This document shows, piece by piece, positions 15,970 to 24,457 of a DNA stretch of 63,617 nucleotides (positions are counted from its first letter, which is position 1; the number at the start of each line of letters is the position of its first letter). The DNA lies in NCBI GenBank assembly GCA_024690485.1, contig JAILPB010000068.1, forward strand, positions 1 to 63,617, in the 5' to 3' direction. The stretch is from Butyrivibrio sp. (GTDB taxonomy: Bacteria; Bacillota; Clostridia; Lachnospirales; Lachnospiraceae). The notes under the pieces were generated by a model that worked only from the letters and a program-made list of their open reading frames with translations, was not told the origin of the DNA and ran no database searches. Position numbers and translations under genes: made by a program.

Positions 15970-17247
15970 ATGGGATACAGATTTGAGACACTTCAGGTAC
16001 ACGTTGGACAGGAACAGCCGGATCCGGCTACAGATTCAAGAGCCGTTCCGATTTATCAGACTACATCATATGTATTTAGAAACAGCCAGCATGCAGCAGA
16101 CAGATTCAGCCTTGCTGATGCAGGTAATGTATATGGAAGACTTACAAACTCCACACAGGATGTTTTGGAAAAGAGAGTTGCAGCTCTTGAAGGAGGAACA
16201 GCAGCACTTGCAGTTGCATCCGGTGCAGCAGCGATCACATATACTATACAGGCTCTTGCAGCAAACGGTGGTCACATCGTAGCTCAGAAGACAATATACG
16301 GTGGAAGTTACAATTTACTTTCACACACACTTCCGCAGTACGGCGTAGAAACAACTTTTGTAGATGCTCACAATCTTGCAGAGGTTGAGGGAGCTATCAA
16401 GGATAACACCAGAGCAATCTACCTTGAGACCCTTGGAAATCCTAACAGTGACATCCCAGATATCGATGCAATAGCAGAGATCGCTCACAAGCATGGACTT
16501 CCTCTTGTAATTGATAACACCTTTGGAACTCCTTATCTCATAAGACCCCTTGAGCATGGCGCAGATATCGTGGTTCATTCAGCAACCAAGTTTATCGGCG
16601 GACATGGAACATCCCTTGGTGGAATCATTGTAGAAGGTGGAAAGTTCAACTGGAAGGCAAGTGGAAACTATCCAAACATTGCTGATCCTAATCCCAGCTA
16701 TCATGGAATTTCCTTCTATGATGCTGTAGGATCTGCAGCCTTTGTTACCTTTATCAGAGCAATCCTTCTTAGAGATACAGGTGCAGCTATTTCACCTTTC
16801 AACGCATTCCTGTTACTTCAGGGCGTAGAGACATTATCTCTTAGACTGGACAGACATGTTGAAAACACCAAGAAGGTGGTTGAATTCCTAAAGAACCATC
16901 CCAAGGTAACTAAGGTTAACCATCCTTCAATCGAGGATCATCCGGATCATGCACTTTATAACAAGTACTTCCCTAACGGAGGCGGTTCTATCTTCACTTT
17001 TGAGATCAAGGGCGGAAAAGAAGAAGCATGGAAGTTTATCGACAACCTTGAGATTTTCTCACTTCTTGCAAACGTTGCGGATGTTAAGAGTCTCGTGATC
17101 CATCCTGCATCAACAACTCACTCACAGCTTTCTGATGAGGAGCTTCTTGACACAGGAATCACACAGAGCACAATCAGACTTTCAATCGGTACAGAGCATG
17201 TAGACGATATCATTGCAGATCTTGAGAAAGGCTTTGCAGCAGTTTGA
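15970..17247 (+). CDS. metY: O-acetylhomoserine sulfhydrylase (aminocarboxypropyltransferase)
   Basis: 425 residues of the Cys/Met metabolism PLP family. The subgroup features of MetY are present: [10 protein letters not shown], the YGRLTNSTQ segment, [14 protein letters not shown], and the PLP lysine in [13 protein letters not shown]. It makes homocysteine from O-acetylhomoserine and sulfide, or methionine with methanethiol. The GGAGG site lies close before ATG. I see no SAM riboswitch in the 120-nt upstream gap. A terminator follows. Monocistronic; cystathionine gamma-synthase is the less likely alternative because of length and motifs. Confidence 0.94.
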   Translation: MGYRFETLQVHVGQEQPDPATDSRAVPIYQTTSYVFRNSQHAADRFSLADAGNVYGRLTNSTQDVLEKRVAALEGGTAALAVASGAAAITYTIQALAANGGHIVAQKTIYGGSYNLLSHTLPQYGVETTFVDAHNLAEVEGAIKDNTRAIYLETLGNPNSDIPDIDAIAEIAHKHGLPLVIDNTFGTPYLIRPLEHGADIVVHSATKFIGGHGTSLGGIIVEGGKFNWKASGNYPNIADPNPSYHGISFYDAVGSAAFVTFIRAILLRDTGAAISPFNAFLLLQGVETLSLRLDRHVENTKKVVEFLKNHPKVTKVNHPSIEDHPDHALYNKYFPNGGGSIFTFEIKGGKEEAWKFIDNLEIFSLLANVADVKSLVIHPASTTHSQLSDEELLDTGITQSTIRLSIGTEHVDDIIADLEKGFAAV

Positions 17248-17283
17248 TAAGAATTAAATAAGAGTGGTCAGATAAGATAATAA

Positions 17284-17324
17284 AAGCCCGCTTTACCAGG
17301 TAATAGGACTGGCAGAGCGGGCTT
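17284..17324 (-). terminator. Terminator between metY and MATE 3
   Basis: AAGCCCGCT (17284-17292) pairs with AGCGGGCTT (17316-17324). The minus strand continues with TTTTATTATC, so it mainly serves MATE 3; for metY the following T run is poor. Confidence 0.75.
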
Positions 17325-17340
17325 AACCTATTTGGTCTAC

Positions 17341-18678
17341 TTATTTACTTGATGAAAATTCTGGCTTTATAAATATCAAGAACAGAACTCCTGCGATGAT
17401 TACGGAAATAACGTCAGCTCCAAGCTGAGCACAAATAACTCCGTTAAATCTAAACATCGCAGATAAAACTCCGATAGATATGGCATATACAACGCCCTGT
17501 CTGCAGAGGGAAAGGATAAGTGCAGGAAGCCCTTTTCCCATGGACTGGAAAGCGCAGATGGTTACAAGACCCATGCCCATAAGGAGCATTCCCGGCATCT
17601 GAAGGCGAAGCATCAAAACACCCATCTTTATAAGCTCATCATCCTTTAAGAAGGCTCTGATAAGAGGATTTGCAAGGAGTGCTACGATAAGCGCCATAAC
17701 TGCTGAAATTCCAAGCACAATCTCGTATGCAAATGTAAGGACTTTCTTAAGGCGTTTTCTATCGCCTGAGCCGTAGACATAGCCTGTAAGGGGCTGGCCT
17801 CCAAAGGCAAGACCGACTATTACAAGCATGACGATATTTACTATCTTTAATACAATACCCATAACAGCAATAGAGTCGCTTCCGTAAGGGGAGAGGCTCT
17901 TATTTGTTAGTGTGATACCGACAGTCTGCATGAGGTTTGTGACTGATGCAGGAATTCCTACAGCAAAGATCATGCCGAGTTCATTTGCCTTAATTCCGAA
18001 ATCCTTGGGATTGATGGAGAGGCCTTCACATTTATTTATAATGTACCAGAAGGAAAAAAGTGTTGAGCAGATGTATCCGATGATACTTGCAATAGCGGCA
18101 CCTGCGGCACCAAGACCCAGACCAAAGATGAAAATAGGGTCAAGTATCATGTTTACAACAGCTCCAAGAATAGAAACAGCCATGGATGCATTGGGATGTC
18201 CCACGGTTCTCATAAGATTAGAAGGAACCAGTGTGTAGATAATAAATGTGCATCCAAGAACAATGTACTTGTAATACTGAGCTGCATAGGGAAGGGATGT
18301 TTCATCCGCTCCGAGGAATATAAGGATTGGATCCTGAAAAGCCAGAAGTATCACAGTTACGATGATTCCGATAATAATAGCTGCATAGGTGCAAAAAACA
18401 CTGAGTCTTTTAACTTCTTCATGCTTCTTTGCGCCAAGAAGTCTTGAAATAACCGAAGCTCCGCCCAGGGCTATCATGTCACCAAATGCAAGAAACAGAG
18501 TAAAGAGCGGAGTGCAGATTGAAACGCCTGCGATAAGAGCTGTATTTCCTGTAAGGGCTATGAAATAGGTATCTACCATGTTGTAAACAAGGGTAACTAC
18601 CATTCCCAAAACTACAGGAATAGCAAGCTTCATGTAGGCAATAGGTATAGGTGTTTTCTCAAATAATTCGTTAGACAT
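17341..18678 (-). CDS. MATE family exporter 3
   Basis: 445 residues with twelve predicted helices and MATE-type repeats (PVVLGMVVTLVYNMVDTYFIALTGN; second-half GMGLVTICAFQSMGKG). This subgroup, close to MepA-like proteins, exports cationic compounds. RBS AAAGGAG lies just before the start. It converges with metY and is divergent from the HAD hydrolase gene. No shared promoter element of the 11041/13044 kind is present upstream, so its control differs from MATE 2. Substrate unknown. Confidence 0.9.
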   Translation of the reverse strand: MSNELFEKTPIPIAYMKLAIPVVLGMVVTLVYNMVDTYFIALTGNTALIAGVSICTPLFTLFLAFGDMIALGGASVISRLLGAKKHEEVKRLSVFCTYAAIIIGIIVTVILLAFQDPILIFLGADETSLPYAAQYYKYIVLGCTFIIYTLVPSNLMRTVGHPNASMAVSILGAVVNMILDPIFIFGLGLGAAGAAIASIIGYICSTLFSFWYIINKCEGLSINPKDFGIKANELGMIFAVGIPASVTNLMQTVGITLTNKSLSPYGSDSIAVMGIVLKIVNIVMLVIVGLAFGGQPLTGYVYGSGDRKRLKKVLTFAYEIVLGISAVMALIVALLANPLIRAFLKDDELIKMGVLMLRLQMPGMLLMGMGLVTICAFQSMGKGLPALILSLCRQGVVYAISIGVLSAMFRFNGVICAQLGADVISVIIAGVLFLIFIKPEFSSSK

Positions 18679-18812
18679 AATTCTTTTCTCCTTTTTAGCG
18701 GAGCCATTCTATCACATAAAAATTTTTCGTGTAAGCAAAATTATATAATACTATTGTACTATCTTTTTATATATAATGATGAACATATAAGATAGATGCA
18801 GAGGTGTTTACC

Positions 18813-19454
18813 ATGTACACAGAAGGAATGGATATAAAAAATATTAAAAATTTGATCTTTGATGTGGGAGATGTACTCATCGGTTTTCGCTGGAAGGATA
18901 TGCTGGTTAATGATTTCGGCATCCCGGAGGAGAGAGCGGTTCACATTGGTCCCAAGGTTTTCGATGATCCCATATGGGTTGAACTGGATGCAGGCAGGAA
19001 GCAGATTGAAGAAGTAGTAGATTACTACAGGTCTAAATATCCTGAGGATGGGGATATCATACAAAGGATGTTCGCTGAGGGCGAGAGAATGTCTGTTAAG
19101 CGCGAAGGGGTTTGGGGAGCAGTTGAGAACCTCAAGAAGTGCGGATTCAGGATTTATCTTTTGTCCAATTACTCCAAGTATCTTTTTGAAAAGCACACTA
19201 AAGATATGACGGTACTCCCGATCCTTGACGGTAAGGTTATTTCATATGAAGTAAATTCTGTAAAACCGGAGCCTGAAATATACGAGCATATCCTTAAGAA
19301 ATATGACCTAAAACCTGAAGAGAGCATATTTTTTGATGATAAAGAAGAAAATGTAAATGCCGCAAAGGAGCAGGGAATCAGCGCATTCCGCATAACATCT
19401 GAGAAAATGCTTCTGGATTTGCTCCATGAGATAGCTTCTGTTAAAATAGTCTAG
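18813..19454 (+). CDS. HAD-family hydrolase (subfamily IA, YihX-like)
   Basis: 213 residues. The HAD core is visible: motif I IFDVGDVL with nucleophile Asp17, motif II YLLSNYS, motif III Lys in NSVKPEPEIY, and motif IV FFDDKEENVNAA. The +2 position after the nucleophile is Gly, as in the DLG-type YihX/epoxide-hydrolase-N group, not the general acid Asp of classical phosphatases. A sugar- or nucleotide-phosphate phosphatase is likely. ATG 18813 follows GAGGTG by six bases; GTG 18804 would be a longer alternative. Transcribed alone. Confidence 0.88.
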   Translation: MYTEGMDIKNIKNLIFDVGDVLIGFRWKDMLVNDFGIPEERAVHIGPKVFDDPIWVELDAGRKQIEEVVDYYRSKYPEDGDIIQRMFAEGERMSVKREGVWGAVENLKKCGFRIYLLSNYSKYLFEKHTKDMTVLPILDGKVISYEVNSVKPEPEIYEHILKKYDLKPEESIFFDDKEENVNAAKEQGISAFRITSEKMLLDLLHEIASVKIV

Positions 19455-19562
19455 TACATGCCAAATCATGAGATTAGAGGGATCTAACTTGCTGTATTGC
19501 AAGTAAAAGGATATGGCTTGGTACAGTACAATTAAGATATAAAATGTTTGGAGGAAATTGGT

Positions 19563-20003
19563 ATGAAAAAACTATTAACAAAGGCACTCACAATGCTGCT
19601 TGTATTCATGGTGGTATTCACTGCAGTAGGTACAACAGCAAGCGCAGCAAACCTTGATAAGAAGGCTAAGAGCATCTGCAAGTTCTATCAGAAGGCCGGA
19701 AACAAGGCAAAGGGACTTACAGGACCTGTTAAGGTTAAGTACAAGAAGGAAGGTAAGGTTTATCACTTTACTTTCACATTGAACTTAAAGCAGGATGCTT
19801 CAATTTTTGGTATGACTAAGAGCTTTGCTCCCAAGGAATACAATCAGGCAAGAAAGTCAATCGTTAAGAATACAACCAAGTTCAGAAAGAAGATCAAGAA
19901 AAAGGGCATCAAGAAAAACAGCGTTACATATATTGTAAATGCAGGCGGAAAGCAGCTCTGGGTTGCAACAGACGGACAGCTTATCTATGATAGATACGAA
20001 TAA
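19563..20003 (+). CDS. Small secreted basic protein of unknown function
   Basis: 146 residues. A clear signal peptide (KKLL start, hydrophobic core, cleavage likely after TTASA) precedes a mature chain of about 115 residues very rich in lysine, with KKIKKKGIKKN near residue 110 and a C-terminal NAGGKQLWVATDGQLIYD hairpin. I do not recognise the family. High net positive charge suggests binding to anionic cell wall or membrane. GGAGG lies seven to eight bases before ATG 19563, and a strong terminator follows. It stands alone between a HAD gene and a convergent chemotaxis receptor. Confidence 0.75.
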   Translation: MKKLLTKALTMLLVFMVVFTAVGTTASAANLDKKAKSICKFYQKAGNKAKGLTGPVKVKYKKEGKVYHFTFTLNLKQDASIFGMTKSFAPKEYNQARKSIVKNTTKFRKKIKKKGIKKNSVTYIVNAGGKQLWVATDGQLIYDRYE

Positions 20004-20015
20004 ATAATAAATGAA

Positions 20016-20056
20016 AATACCTGACCGGTTATTGATATCCGGCCAGGTATTTTTTG
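20016..20056 (+). terminator. Terminator after small secreted protein
   Basis: AATACCTGACCGG (20016-20028) pairs with CCGGCCAGGTATT (20039-20051) with one mismatch, followed by TTTTT. It may also serve the convergent receptor gene. Confidence 0.85.
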
Positions 20057-20081
20057 TGCTCTAAAAAGTATTCAATGGAAT

Positions 20082-21893
20082 TTACATTGTCACGAATTGT
20101 TTTGTACTCTCGTTAAGCTTTTCTGTTACATCATTGTTGGTAGTCATGGCATCGCTGATACCGCTGATCTCATCTACGATATCCTGAGAGTGCTCCGCGG
20201 ACTGGTTGATAGCATCAGAGGCTTCATGAACTGATGTGGAGATGGATGTTACAGAATTTGCCATCTCGGCCATGATCTCATTAAGCTGCTGGGTCTGTTC
20301 TGAGATTCCATCAAGCATATCGTTAATGAGTTTTGCAGTTGCTTCATATCTTTCACCTGTGTCAACAAATGCATCGTAATCTGCAAGAACGGTGGTATTG
20401 ATGAAATCAAGCACTTCCATAGCGTTATCAGCAAGAGATTTAACGGCTGCTGTAACTTCATTACTGATAACCTGAATATTTCCTGCAGTCTGTCGTGAGT
20501 TCTCAGCAAGGGAACTGATTTCTTCAGCAACAACTGCGAATCCTTTTCCTGCTTCGCCTGCTCGTGCAGCCTCGATAGAAGCATTGAGAGCAAGGAGGTT
20601 GGTCTGGGATGCGATGTCGAGGATTACATTTGTAAGCTCGTTGATCTGAGCAACCTTTTCACTGTCTTTTACGGACTGCTCAAGGACACCTGAAAGCTCT
20701 TCCATACGGGTTCCGGTGTTATCCTTCTTTTGCTGGGCATCATCCTTGATCTCGATGGCTTCGGCTCTGATTTCCTGAGCCTTCGCTGTACCGTCTTCAA
20801 CGCCTCCGTTGATGTTATTTGTTGCTTCTTTAACTTCATCGAGTTTAGTGTCCATAACAGCTGCTGTATCGGAAACATTCTGCATACTTGCGGAGAGTTC
20901 CTCAAGGGCAGCGGATGTATTTGTGATATTATCACTGGCTAAATTGATCTGGTTTGTCATGGTTTCTGAGGACTCTGTAAGGGTTATGGTTCCGTCCTTT
21001 ACGTCCTTTAGTATAACCTGCAGCGTCTCAACGAACAGGTTGAAACCATCCTTAATATGAACAAGCTCAGAGGATGTCTTTGTTGTAACTCTGGCAGTGA
21101 GGTCACCCTTATGATTTTTGATGTTGACGATGATGTCATTGATCTCGTCTGCAATCTGGTTAACCTTGCGGCCAATTGTGCGGTAATTCCAGTACAGGAA
21201 AGTAATAATGGCTACAATATAAACTACCATCATAATATTGATTATTGTGATAGCCTTCTTTGATCTGAGCTGAACTACTTCCTGTGTGTCTGCTGCAACT
21301 TTGGAAACCTGCTCATTGAGAATAACCAGCTGCTCCTTAATGGTAGCAAGCTGAGTTGATGCATCACCGTATACGACGCCGATGATAGTATCTGTATCTG
21401 CAACTGCTGCAGCATTTATGATGCTATCATAGCCGGCTCTGTATCCTGTGTAGTTTTCCTTCATTACTTTGACAGCATCTGATGCGATTTTGTTATCCGG
21501 GGCGATGGATTTAAAGGTGTCCTCAATTCCCTGGATAGCCTCATCCATATCTGTAAGGCACTGTTTCATCTCTGTAAGCTTACCATCAAGCTGTCCGATA
21601 GAAACGATGGTGTCATACATCGCAGCAAATGCGAATCCATCATTATCAAGAATACGCATATCTACTTCAAATACACGCATGTCATCCATAACACTTTCCA
21701 CTGTCTTAGTGGTTTCAAGAGATGTATTTGTGATCTTGATCATCTCTGAAGTTATGATGGCAATTGAAAGAATGAAGAGTATAAGAAGTGCTAAATAAGA
21801 AATAGCACTCATTCCGGCAACGGTTTTAAAAAGCGGAATCTTCTTCATGCCACCTGTAAGTTCTTTGTTTTGATTGTTTTCATTATTAGCCAT
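20082..21893 (-). CDS. Methyl-accepting chemotaxis protein
   Basis: 603 residues. Short cytoplasmic N-terminus, TM1 at about 28-50, an extracytoplasmic helical sensor domain to about 215, TM2 at about 216-238, a HAMP segment, and a long coiled signalling domain. The hairpin tip is canonical ([21 protein letters not shown], with [11 protein letters not shown]). Its ligand-binding part looks like a four-helix bundle without recognisable binding residues. AGGAG lies before ATG. No che or flagellar genes are nearby, so it is an orphan receptor here that would feed CheA/CheW encoded elsewhere. No pentapeptide tether is visible at the C-terminus. Confidence 0.94.
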   Translation of the reverse strand: MANNENNQNKELTGGMKKIPLFKTVAGMSAISYLALLILFILSIAIITSEMIKITNTSLETTKTVESVMDDMRVFEVDMRILDNDGFAFAAMYDTIVSIGQLDGKLTEMKQCLTDMDEAIQGIEDTFKSIAPDNKIASDAVKVMKENYTGYRAGYDSIINAAAVADTDTIIGVVYGDASTQLATIKEQLVILNEQVSKVAADTQEVVQLRSKKAITIINIMMVVYIVAIITFLYWNYRTIGRKVNQIADEINDIIVNIKNHKGDLTARVTTKTSSELVHIKDGFNLFVETLQVILKDVKDGTITLTESSETMTNQINLASDNITNTSAALEELSASMQNVSDTAAVMDTKLDEVKEATNNINGGVEDGTAKAQEIRAEAIEIKDDAQQKKDNTGTRMEELSGVLEQSVKDSEKVAQINELTNVILDIASQTNLLALNASIEAARAGEAGKGFAVVAEEISSLAENSRQTAGNIQVISNEVTAAVKSLADNAMEVLDFINTTVLADYDAFVDTGERYEATAKLINDMLDGISEQTQQLNEIMAEMANSVTSISTSVHEASDAINQSAEHSQDIVDEISGISDAMTTNNDVTEKLNESTKQFVTM

Positions 21894-22210
21894 GATAATC
21901 TCCTTTTACTATAAAAAAGATACTGATTACATATTGATATTTTAGCGTAATTACGAGCCCAAATATTCGTGTTTATGATTATTTAAGGAAAGATTATTAT
22001 CTAATTAATAAATTTGGTTATAAGTAAAATGAAAAATTAATTTAAACGGGTTTTGAGTTGTTGAAAAATATATTTGGAAGCTGTTTTGCTCAAAAGGGGA
22101 ATTAAACAGAAGTTTTTTGCGGCATATTAAGTGTAAAAGCTCTTTTTGTATCCATATAATGAAAACATCAACATAAACCTATTCGTAAACCAGTAAACAG
22201 TGAGGTGAAG
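21894..22210. other. Divergent intergenic region
   Basis: 317 bases without a gene between the chemotaxis receptor (leftward) and the DUF4342 gene (rightward). It is AT-rich. A TATAAT at 22155-22160 could be the -10 for the rightward gene, with only a weak TGTAAA 17 bases upstream. No sigma-28 promoter of the TAAA-N15-GCCGATAA type was found for the receptor, and no riboswitch or repeat was recognised. Confidence 0.6.
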
Positions 22211-22786
22211 ATGACGGTTCAGGAAAGAATCCGGATTTTAAAAGTAATTGAGCTTATTGATGAACAGCCCGTATTTGCAAAGGAGATTGGTTTATCTGCC
22301 AATTTCGGTTTTAATGATGATATTGCATACGGCTACATAATTTTAAAAAATCCGGAGAGTAATAATAGTAACAGAAGTAGAAAGGAGAAATTGGTTATGG
22401 AAATTACGTTGGAATCAGTAGAAAAGGTAATGGCTCAGACAGGAGTTGAGTACAAGATTGCAAAGGATGCACTTTTAAAGGCAGACGGCAATGTGGACGA
22501 AGCAATAAAACTGCTTCAGCCTGAGACTAGAGACATCGGCGAAGATGTAAAGGCACTTATTGATAAACTTAAGAAAAAGGTTGAAGAAGGTAATGTTGAT
22601 AGAGTACAGATCCGCAAGGATGATGAAGTTGTACTCAGTGTTCCTTTGAATGTGGGCATTGTAGGTGGTATACTTGGATTTGCAGCAGCACCGTGGGCGC
22701 TTATTGCAGGATCTGTGGCAGCATTCGGTCTTGGATGTAAGCTTGAAGTTGTTAAAAAGGACGGATCCACAGACGAGGTTAAGTAA
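22211..22786 (+). CDS. DUF4342 protein with N-terminal extension; internal start likely
   Basis: 191 residues in the full frame. Residues 1-60 (ERIRILKVIELIDEQPVFAKEIG) resemble a separate short hypothetical protein; from residue 63 on it is a typical DUF4342 protein: a UBA/NAC-like helical bundle (VMAQTGVEYKIAKDALLKA, NVDEAIKLL), then a glycine-rich membrane segment and a short tail. A second strong site, AAAGGAG at 22381-22387, stands nine bases before an in-frame ATG at 22397 where a 129-residue DUF4342 protein of standard form would begin. Either the gene is a fusion or both starts are used. It lies 45 nt before another small membrane protein; stress or membrane regulation is a guess. Confidence 0.72.
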   Translation: MTVQERIRILKVIELIDEQPVFAKEIGLSANFGFNDDIAYGYIILKNPESNNSNRSRKEKLVMEITLESVEKVMAQTGVEYKIAKDALLKADGNVDEAIKLLQPETRDIGEDVKALIDKLKKKVEEGNVDRVQIRKDDEVVLSVPLNVGIVGGILGFAAAPWALIAGSVAAFGLGCKLEVVKKDGSTDEVK

Positions 22787-22831
22787 TTTACGCTTGGTGC
22801 ATGACTTTTAACTTTTGTTGGAGGATTGATA

Positions 22832-23080
22832 ATGGTATTTGGTGTAGGTCTTATTTGGGGCATTGTAATGGGCGGCCTTTCAGGTTTTCTGGCTGGTAAG
22901 GTCATGAAGGAAAAGGGTGGAATCATTAAGAACATCCTTCTTGGTATCTTAGGTGGAATCGTTGGTGGATTCTTATTCCATTTGATCGGATTCCAGGCAA
23001 CAACTATCTTTTCAAGCTTGATTGTTTCAGTAATTGGAGCATGCATATGCATCTGGCTTGGAAGAAAGTTTTTTAAATAA
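22832..23080 (+). CDS. GlsB/YeaQ/YmgE family small membrane protein
   Basis: 82 residues with three hydrophobic helices and glycine-zipper repeats (GIVMGGLSGFLAGKVMK, ILLGILGGIVGGFLF), typical of the transglycosylase-associated or GlsB/YeaQ/YmgE stress-response membrane proteins. TTGGAGG stands seven bases before ATG 22832. It follows the DUF4342 gene and shares its transcript, ending at a terminator. Members are induced by general stress in other bacteria; the molecular role is not known. Confidence 0.88.
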   Translation: MVFGVGLIWGIVMGGLSGFLAGKVMKEKGGIIKNILLGILGGIVGGFLFHLIGFQATTIFSSLIVSVIGACICIWLGRKFFK

Positions 23081-23097
23081 ATCTGAACACATATTTT

Positions 23098-23137
23098 AAA
23101 ATGCTCCGGGCAGATTCATTTCTGTCTGGGGCATTTT
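23098..23137 (+). terminator. Terminator after GlsB-like gene
   Basis: AAAATGCTCCGGGCAGA pairs with TCTGTCTGGGGCATTTT with a few G-U or mismatched positions; loop TTCATT. The T run is the 3' side of the stem, so it can act in both directions. Confidence 0.75.
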
Positions 23138-23201
23138 CTATGTCCTAAACTAATTGTGGATATGATTTAACAAACATTTTATTATTTGCGGAATGTAGGA
23201 T

Positions 23202-23210
23202 TGCTATAAT
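23202..23210 (+). promoter_or_regulatory. Extended -10 promoter of the MFS/two-component operon
   Basis: TGCTATAAT is a perfect extended -10 element, about 73 bases before the MFS start. No strong -35 is present, which extended -10 promoters do not need. Confidence 0.5.
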
Positions 23211-23282
23211 TAATGCATATTCATACTAACGATAAAGTGTTTATATTTGTTTGAATGTCGAAGTGAGACAGAGGAGGGTAGC

Positions 23283-24434
23283 ATGGAGACTAACAAAGCA
23301 AGTTGTAACACGGGGTTGTTGTGGGTATTTTTGTTTCTGATCATTTTTATCAATGGATTTGAAGCAGGGGGATACCAGGCAAGCCTATATAGTATTGGTG
23401 AGACCTATGATCTGTCCATTATGAATATGGGGCTTTTTGCGTCGGTTGAGCTTTTTGCTACGATGCTGGCACCGTTAATCCTTGGAAGCTGGGCAGATAG
23501 GACCAATAAGATTAAATGCCTTCTGATACTGCTGGTGATCCAGACAGTGTTTTCAGCGGCTTTGTTTATAAGCAATCTGGAGATGGTGTTTGTTGTGGGA
23601 ATCTTTTTCCTTGGACTTACTACCAGTGCCCTGCAGTTTATCGCTATCGCGGCTCTTGCTGAGGCTTATCCTGTAAGCGGCAAAAAGAAGATTGGCTTCA
23701 TGACCTCAATGTATGCTCTTGGAGCCCTGATTTCTCCTTTGTTTGTGGACTTTTACCTGCGTATGGGAATAAGCTGGAGGACGCTTTTTGTGACTCTGGC
23801 AATAGGCTCTGTAATAGCGATCATCGGAACCTATGCAAACAGGGATACCTGCACTGAAAAGAGCGACAACGAGGGCGAAGAGGAAAGCGGAAATACCTTT
23901 ATTGTTTTTGGCGTTTTGCTTCTTTGCGTAGTTATGTGCATATACGTGGGCTTCGAGAATGGTTTTGCGTTCTTTGTTGACACCATGTTTACTGATGTGT
24001 TTAAATCCACAAATGGAAAAATCGCTCTGTCAATTTTCTGGGCAGTAATGATTCCGTCAAGAATCCTTGTGGGATATTTTGCTAAGCACGCAAAGAGGAT
24101 TCTTATAGCAGCTATCATTATGATCCCTGTTACGACGATTATTTCCATGATGACAAATGCAGGAATCGCTATGGCACTGATAGTTATCCTGGGCTTTGCC
24201 TGCGGAGCTATTTATCCAAGCGTTCTTACCACCATGCTTCAGTTTTCGGGAAATAGGAAAGCTACGGCTACAGCCATGATCACTGTTTCCACGGGAGTCG
24301 GAGGAGTTGTGTTTACTGCTCTTACGGGAATTTTGGCTGATGCCTTCGGAATAAGGAAAGCCATGTTTTTCCTGTCAGCATTCTTTATCCTGTCGCTTGC
24401 ATCGGTGCTTTATATGAAGAAGAGATATAAGTAA
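23283..24434 (+). CDS. MFS transporter
   Basis: 383 residues, twelve predicted helices, with the loop 2-3 signature GSWADRTNK after helix 2 and a symmetric second half. Substrate unknown. ATG 23283 follows GAGGAGGG by six bases; the frame remains open upstream to 23247 without a better start. It precedes a YesM-type kinase by 23 nt and is most likely cotranscribed, which links it to the sugar ABC locus downstream. It may export a product or by-product (for example an acid freed by the esterases), or be an alternative importer. Confidence 0.88.
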   Translation: METNKASCNTGLLWVFLFLIIFINGFEAGGYQASLYSIGETYDLSIMNMGLFASVELFATMLAPLILGSWADRTNKIKCLLILLVIQTVFSAALFISNLEMVFVVGIFFLGLTTSALQFIAIAALAEAYPVSGKKKIGFMTSMYALGALISPLFVDFYLRMGISWRTLFVTLAIGSVIAIIGTYANRDTCTEKSDNEGEEESGNTFIVFGVLLLCVVMCIYVGFENGFAFFVDTMFTDVFKSTNGKIALSIFWAVMIPSRILVGYFAKHAKRILIAAIIMIPVTTIISMMTNAGIAMALIVILGFACGAIYPSVLTTMLQFSGNRKATATAMITVSTGVGGVVFTALTGILADAFGIRKAMFFLSAFFILSLASVLYMKKRYK

Positions 24435-24457
24435 TTAGTTAATCAGGTTTTGGGGAA

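Noticed and set aside
19487-19504. Small hairpin ACTTGC/GCAAGT after the HAD gene
   Set aside because: A six-base stem without U run is too weak to call a terminator or regulatory RNA.
21894-22020. Sigma-28 type promoter for the chemotaxis receptor
   Set aside because: TAAA and CGAATAT pieces are present but the spacing and sequence do not fit the consensus.
22516-23052. A 178-codon minus-strand frame across the DUF4342 and GlsB-like genes
   Set aside because: It crosses two genes and their spacer, with Pro/Thr/Ser-rich composition from antisense of glycine-rich segments.
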